From: an uncultured Oscillospiraceae bacterium
GTDB taxonomy: Bacteria; Bacillota; Clostridia; Oscillospirales; Oscillospiraceae
Reading direction: 5' to 3'
NCBI GenBank assembly: GCA_934623575.1
Contig: CAKTVL010000039.1
Coordinates: 1 to 8,885, forward strand
Length of the DNA stretch: 8,885 nucleotides
A program made the translations under genes and the position numbers. Below, one piece after another: positions 5,600 to 8,885 of the stretch; within the stretch, counting starts at the first letter, position 1; each line of letters opens with the position of its first letter. The notes under the pieces were generated by a model. The model was not told the origin of the DNA. It searched no databases and saw only the letters and a program-made list of their open reading frames with translations.

Positions 5600-7280
5600 A
5601 TATGCGCTGTATCTGTCCCCGGACCAGCCGCGTCACCACGTCCGCCAGCCAGCCGATGGCCGGCAGGCGCTCCATTCCCTGGCCATAGATGCACCGCGCG
5701 TCCTCCGCCTCCCGGTCGCTGCCGCTGAACAGGCACACCGGGCGCACGCCGTGCAGCCGCAGGGCGGCCACCTCGGCAGCGGTGTCGTCCACGCCGCGCT
5801 TGCCGGTGTAGGCATAGCCCCCCAGCCCGTTGGGGATGCGCTGGTCGTCGTTGGGGCTGGCGTCGGACAGCACCAGCAACAGGCTGTTGTCCCGCTGCCG
5901 CTTTTGCAGCAGCCAGCCCATGGCCCGCAGAGCCAGACCGTCCCGGTTCCACCCGGCGGCCACATAGTCCAGGATCCGCTGGTTCTCCTCCGGGTGGTCA
6001 TAGTCCCGCAGCACCTGCAGCACCGTGCAGCCGCTGACGGAGCAGAAGGCCGTCACCCGCACAGGGATTCCGCACCGCGTCAGGCTCTCCGCGATGAGAT
6101 ACGCCTGGACGGCCAACTTCTCCTGCTGCCGGTTCTGGGAGGCGGAGCCGTCCAGCAGCAGGTCCACCGACAGCTCGCCGGGGTCCTGGGGCGCGCGGCG
6201 GGCAAAGACCCGCTCCTCCCCCAGCGCCGCCGCCCGCCAGGCCCGGTCGCTGCGCAGCGTGCCGGACCGGGCGCTGCCGCCCTGGTCCTCCTGCCGCAGC
6301 AGCAGCGCGTTGTGCAGCTGCTGGGTCAGCCGGGCGATGGCCAGCTTGTTCTCCGTCAGATGCGCCTGGTAGTACGCCCGGTTTTTCTCCCGCTGCCGGC
6401 GGAAATTCTCCGCGTCCCAGGCCGCCTCCGGCGACGGCGCGCGCCCGGTGGCCGCGCCCTTGGTGAAGTGCAGGCGGCAGTTTTTATGCACGCCGGTGCA
6501 CAGCGTCCGCTCTGCCTCCTCCAGCTGCGCCGGGGTCAGCATGGACGCGCCGAAGCAGTCCTCCACATACCGCCGCAGGATGGGCTCCGGCGTCCGGCCC
6601 TGCAGAAAGCCCAGCAGCGTCTGCTTCTGCGCCCCGCCGCTGCCGCCGCCGGCGTCGCGGCTCAGCGCCCGCAGGGCGTTGGGCCGCACAAAGTGCACCC
6701 CGCCGCTCTTATCCCGCTTCCGACCCACCCAGGCCGCCCACTGGCGGTCGTCGGCGGCCCGGCGGGAGCGGCGGAAGTAGGTGTACAGCACCTGCTCCGT
6801 CCGGTCGATCAGCTGGCGCTCGGTGCTGTCCGCCGGGGCGGACAGCGCGTCCAGCAGCGGCGAGAGCGCCGGGTCCTCCCGCTGTCCCAGCACCCGGCAG
6901 GCCCAGGCACGGCACATGGCGTCGCCGGTAAGGCCCTCGGCGGGCGGTGTCCGCGCCAGCAGCCCGCGGGCATAGTCCCGCCGCAGCGCCGGCAGGATGG
7001 GCCGCACCCCGGCCTCCCGGGCGAACACGGCGCTCTCCAGCACCAAAAAGAACACGTCGGTGTACAGCCCCTCCTCCGTGGAGCGGCGGAACTCGTTGAG
7101 CAGCGGTCTGAACCGGGCCGCATCGTAATACCGGCCGCCCAGCCCCAGCACCGTGTTGCCGTACAGATCTGCCCGGCCGTCCCCGTCGAAGGTCAGCAGC
7201 TCCGGCCTCCGCGAATAGTCGCCCCGGCCGTTCCACACCTGGTTTTCCGCCCGGCGCGTCTCGATGTCCTGTCTGTCCAT
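5598..7280 (-). CDS. VWA-domain protein (NorD/CobT/CoxE-like), partner of the MoxR ATPase
   Basis: A 560-residue, apparently soluble cytoplasmic protein with no signal peptide or membrane helix. The C-terminal part (about 365-560) is a von Willebrand factor A domain. SVDLLLDGSASQ carries the MIDAS DxSxS motif (D377, S379, S381), NRDGLALRAM (445-454) occupies the place of the next metal loop, and LLLVLSDASPND (468-478) supplies D473. The usual MIDAS threonine is not obvious. The preceding SGTLRSDRAWRAAALGEERVF (about 339-359) resembles the linker before the VWA domain in NorD and CobT. The first 340 residues are not a domain I recognise; a helical charged stretch lies at about 290-330. The ATG follows the MoxR stop by 1 nt with no clear ribosome binding site, so translation is probably coupled. 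In known pairs the ATPase and VWA protein insert metal into, or remodel, a client enzyme. The client here is unknown. Confidence 0.85.
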   Translation of the reverse strand: MDRQDIETRRAENQVWNGRGDYSRRPELLTFDGDGRADLYGNTVLGLGGRYYDAARFRPLLNEFRRSTEEGLYTDVFFLVLESAVFAREAGVRPILPALRRDYARGLLARTPPAEGLTGDAMCRAWACRVLGQREDPALSPLLDALSAPADSTERQLIDRTEQVLYTYFRRSRRAADDRQWAAWVGRKRDKSGGVHFVRPNALRALSRDAGGGSGGAQKQTLLGFLQGRTPEPILRRYVEDCFGASMLTPAQLEEAERTLCTGVHKNCRLHFTKGAATGRAPSPEAAWDAENFRRQREKNRAYYQAHLTENKLAIARLTQQLHNALLLRQEDQGGSARSGTLRSDRAWRAAALGEERVFARRAPQDPGELSVDLLLDGSASQNRQQEKLAVQAYLIAESLTRCGIPVRVTAFCSVSGCTVLQVLRDYDHPEENQRILDYVAAGWNRDGLALRAMGWLLQKRQRDNSLLLVLSDASPNDDQRIPNGLGGYAYTGKRGVDDTAAEVAALRLHGVRPVCLFSGSDREAEDARCIYGQGMERLPAIGWLADVVTRLVRGQIQRI

Positions 7281-7281
7281 A

Positions 7282-8199
7282 TCAGGCGAACAGCTTGTCC
7301 CGGGTGGCGTCCTTGGGCAGCCGCGCCCACACCGCGTCCGCCACCAGCTGCCGCTCGAAGGGCTCGAAGGCCTTGTTGATGATGCCCAGGGCCAGCGCCT
7401 GCCCGGAGGGTATCCCCTTCTCGATCAGGTGCAGTGCCGCCAGCAGTCCCCGCAGGTCCAGCGCCTTGGTGGATATCTCACCGCTGTCGCACTTGGTCCG
7501 CAGATCCCGGAACAGCGCCGTCAGCTGCTCGGCCCACTCCCGCTTCAGGGTGGGGAAGCTGCGCCGCAGCAGCTTCTGCAGATTTTCGTCGGAGATCACC
7601 GGCATGTCCACCACCACAAAGCGGCTCACCAGCGCCTCGTTCAGCTCCCGGGTCCCGGCGTAGCCGTAGTTCATGGTGCCGATGAACCGGGCCGCGTCGT
7701 CCAGCGTGATGCGCTCGTAGCCCGGCACGTCGATGACCCGCCGGTGGTCCAGCGTGGCGTGCAGCACCGCCAGCGCCTCGTTTTTGGCCATGTTCACCTC
7801 GTCCAGCACGCCGAAGCCCCCCAGCCGCGCGCAGGCGCACACCGGGCCCTCCCGGAACACCACCTGGCCGTCCTTCAGCGTGTCCGCGCCGATCAGCGCC
7901 GCCGCGTCCACGTTGACATACATGGACACGTCCCACACCGGCCGGCCGAACAGCGCCGCCAGGTCCTCCGCCAGCACGTTCTTGCCGGTGGCCTTGGGCC
8001 CGGCCAGCAGCAGGTGCTGGCCGCACAGCAGCGCGGCCGCCGCGCTCTCCCACACCTCTTTGCCGTAATAGAGATACCGGGGCACCGGCACCCGGGCCTG
8101 GGCCTCCGGTGTCAGGGGATGCTGCTCCCGGAAGCGGCGCACCTCGTCCAGCAGCGCCGCGTCCACGCCCTCGTCCCGCAGTTCCTTCCACATATCCAT
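7282..8199 (-). CDS. MoxR-family AAA+ ATPase (NorQ/CbbQ-like)
   Basis: A 305-residue cytoplasmic AAA+ ATPase. Residues 64-74 contain the Walker A motif as LLAGPKATGKN (K73), with asparagine where serine or threonine is usual. Walker B is FGVLDEVNM (D133, E134). Sensor 1 is FIGTMNYGYAGTRELNEAL (N177), with R193 in VSRF in the position of an arginine finger, and DLRGLLAALHLIEKG (R250) is near sensor 2. The MNxGYAGTRELNEAL block is typical of the NorQ/CbbQ/GvpN branch of MoxR proteins, which assemble as hexameric rings and act with a VWA protein to activate or metallate a client. The start is chosen because GGAGGTG (8213-8207) lies 7 nt upstream of the ATG. It is the first gene of a two-gene operon with the downstream VWA gene. 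No client gene is adjacent. Family assignment is firm, cellular role unknown. Confidence 0.92.
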   Translation of the reverse strand: MDMWKELRDEGVDAALLDEVRRFREQHPLTPEAQARVPVPRYLYYGKEVWESAAAALLCGQHLLLAGPKATGKNVLAEDLAALFGRPVWDVSMYVNVDAAALIGADTLKDGQVVFREGPVCACARLGGFGVLDEVNMAKNEALAVLHATLDHRRVIDVPGYERITLDDAARFIGTMNYGYAGTRELNEALVSRFVVVDMPVISDENLQKLLRRSFPTLKREWAEQLTALFRDLRTKCDSGEISTKALDLRGLLAALHLIEKGIPSGQALALGIINKAFEPFERQLVADAVWARLPKDATRDKLFA

Positions 8200-8225
8200 A
8201 GTCGCTCACCTCCGGATGATGCAAA

Positions 8226-8231
8226 ATTATA
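8226..8231 (-). promoter_or_regulatory. Candidate -10 box of the moxR-VWA operon
   Basis: A perfect TATAAT on the minus strand lies about 27 nt before the MoxR start codon, giving a start site near 8219 and a leader of about 20 nt that still contains the ribosome binding site. No good -35 hexamer is found at 16-18 bp (GGCCAC at 17 bp). The promoter is therefore weak, activator-dependent, or misplaced. Confidence 0.45.
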
Positions 8232-8291
8232 CCCCCGCCATACGCTAAGTGGCCGTTAAGGATATACATTCCCGCCATTTCAGGCCCCTCC

Positions 8292-8321
8292 GGCATATTC
8301 CCGCCCTGCCGCCCATATAGA
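8292..8321 (+). promoter_or_regulatory. Sigma-E-type promoter of spoIIID
   Basis: GCATATT (8293-8299) matches the sigma-E -35 consensus KMATATT fully. After 14 bp comes CATATAGA (8314-8321), which matches the -10 consensus CATACANT at five of its seven fixed positions. A start near 8328 would leave about 24 nt before the ATG. In Bacillus subtilis spoIIID is transcribed by sigma-E in the mother cell, so position, spacing and gene identity agree. Confidence 0.7.
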
Positions 8322-8351
8322 TAGACCACAACGGTACGGGAGTGTTGCATC

Positions 8352-8606
8352 ATGCGAGACGATCTGGAGCAGCGGGCCAGAGACCTGGCCCTGTACATGA
8401 TAGAGAACCGGACCACGGTCCGCGCCGCCGCCAAAAAGTTCGGCGTCAGCAAATCCACCGTCCACAAGGACCTGTCCGAGCGGCTGGCGCTGTGCGACCG
8501 GGCGCTGTACGCGCAGGTGAAGGCCATCCTGGACGAGAACCGCGCCCAGCGCCACATCCGCGGCGGACTGGCCACCCGACGGAAATACAAAGGCCCGCAG
8601 GCATAG
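8352..8606 (+). CDS. spoIIID: Stage III sporulation transcriptional regulator SpoIIID
   Basis: An 84-residue DNA-binding protein that activates and represses mother-cell genes between the sigma-E and sigma-K stages of sporulation. The helix-turn-helix at about 23-45 reads VRAAAKKFGVSKSTVHKDLSERL, nearly identical in its FGVSKSTVHKDL core to SpoIIID proteins. The C-terminal RHIRGGLATRRKYKG block matches the family's basic tail, which also contacts DNA. Length is close to the Bacillus protein (93). The ATG at 8352 is preceded by GGGAG 8-10 nt upstream. A sigma-E-type promoter precedes it and a strong hairpin terminator follows at once, so it is monocistronic. Its presence implies an endospore former or a recent descendant of one. 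It is divergent from the MoxR operon across about 150 bp. Confidence 0.96.
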   Translation: MRDDLEQRARDLALYMIENRTTVRAAAKKFGVSKSTVHKDLSERLALCDRALYAQVKAILDENRAQRHIRGGLATRRKYKGPQA

Positions 8607-8638
8607 AAAAGGGGGACGGCGGCGCCGTCCCCCTTTTC
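8606..8638 (+). terminator. Intrinsic terminator of spoIIID
   Basis: A perfect 15-bp inverted repeat (8606-8620 with 8624-8638) around a GGC loop has core GGGGGACGGC/GCCGTCCCCC followed by TTTT. It begins at the last base of the stop codon. Confidence 0.9.
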
Positions 8639-8662
8639 ACATATCCTGCCCATATAAACCAA

Positions 8663-8688
8663 AACGGACATCCTGTCGGATGTCCGTT
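8663..8688 (-). terminator. Intrinsic terminator of rpsT
   Basis: AACGGACATCC (8663-8673) pairs perfectly with GGATGTCCGTT (8678-8688) around a TGTC loop. On the minus strand the stem is followed by a T-rich stretch (TTGGTTTATAT), so it should end the S20 transcript about 12 nt after the stop codon. ACCAAA (8658-8663) and TTTGGT (8692-8697) could extend the stem. Confidence 0.8.
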
Positions 8689-8699
8689 GCGTTTGGTCA

Positions 8700-8885
8700 T
8701 TAGCCAATGTTGTTCAGCTTCAGCGTCAGCGCGCTCTTCTTGTGGGCCGCGTTGTTCTTGTGCAGCAGACCCTTGGCAGCAGCCTTGTCGATCGCCTTGA
8801 CCGCCACTTTGTAAGTGCCCTCGGCCTCGGTGCGATTGCCTTCAACGGCAGCAGCCTCGAACTTCTTGATAGCAGTCTTCAGTGC
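8700..8885 (-). CDS. rpsT: 30S ribosomal protein S20 (bS20), 3' part, partial
   Basis: A primary rRNA-binding protein of the small ribosomal subunit that contacts 16S rRNA during assembly. My own minus-strand translation from the window edge gives 61 residues ending in TAA at 8702-8700. It begins ALKTAIKKFEAAAVEG and includes KAIDKAAAKGLLHKNNAAHKK and SALTLKLNNIG at the end. The KAAAKGLhHKNxAxxKKS core is diagnostic of S20. The family is about 87-90 residues, so roughly 25 N-terminal residues and the promoter lie beyond the right edge. Codons are less extreme in G/C at third positions (several GCT, GTT, GAA) than in neighbours, as expected for a highly expressed gene. Confidence 0.95.
   Translation of the reverse strand, partial: ALKTAIKKFEAAAVEGNRTEAEGTYKVAVKAIDKAAAKGLLHKNNAAHKKSALTLKLNNIG

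Noticed and set aside
5589..7379. Long open frame (596 codons) on the + strand opposite the VWA gene, and a similar one at 7264-8259 opposite moxR
   Set aside because: Both read as Gln/Arg/Ala/Pro-rich noise, while the minus-strand frames carry clear AAA+ and VWA motifs.
8263..8270. TATACATT resembling a second sigma-E -10 box upstream of spoIIID
   Set aside because: The only upstream ATAC-like element is about 18 bp away, too far for sigma-E spacing, and the 8292-8321 promoter fits much better.
1..8885. CRISPR array, transposase, phage gene, tRNA or rRNA
   Set aside because: No regularly spaced repeats, terminal inverted repeats, integrase/transposase frames or cloverleaf sequences were seen.

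Overview
The window looks like a chromosomal core segment of a GC-rich, endospore-forming monoderm Firmicute, most likely an Oscillospiraceae/Ruminococcaceae-type Clostridium (Flavonifractor/Oscillibacter-like). The evidence is a clear spoIIID sporulation regulator with a sigma-E-type promoter, strong AGGAGG-type ribosome binding sites, AT-rich intrinsic terminators between GC-rich genes, and glycyl-tRNA synthetase and S20 sequences of the Gram-positive type. The genus is inference. No insertion sequence, phage gene, CRISPR array, tRNA or rRNA was seen.

Layout, left to right. (1) The 3' end of a dimeric-type glycyl-tRNA synthetase gene (1-417, +) runs into a bidirectional terminator (about 425-460). 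(2) Facing it is a 1229-residue RND (HAE1/SwrC-like) efflux permease (503-4192, -) with an unusual coiled-coil insertion in its first extracytoplasmic loop. (3) A 478-bp intergenic region (4193-4670) holds a proximal promoter for the RND gene, two large hairpins, and a pair of back-to-back promoters around a perfect 15-bp palindrome. The minus-strand promoter of this pair would produce a roughly 185-nt RNA ending at a terminator-like hairpin, a candidate small RNA or attenuated leader. (4) A LysR-type regulator (4671-5564, +) is divergent from the RND gene and is the obvious candidate for its regulator. (5) A shared convergent terminator (about 5573-5599) separates it from a two-gene minus-strand operon: a MoxR-family AAA+ ATPase (7282-8199) followed 1 nt later by a VWA-domain protein (5598-7280). 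(6) Divergent from the operon is spoIIID (8352-8606, +) with a sigma-E-like promoter and a perfect 15-bp hairpin terminator. (7) The 3' end of rpsT (S20) enters on the minus strand at the right edge, with its own terminator at 8663-8688.

How the parts work together. The LysR gene, palindrome and RND gene form a likely regulator/efflux module. The MoxR and VWA genes are a tightly coupled chaperone-like pair of the NorQ-NorD/CobS-CobT kind, with no client enzyme visible nearby. spoIIID, glyQS and rpsT are housekeeping or sporulation genes that look unrelated. The parts most worth a second look are the 4193-4670 regulatory region, the coiled-coil RND protein with no visible membrane-fusion partner, and the client-less MoxR-VWA pair with an atypical Walker A motif.
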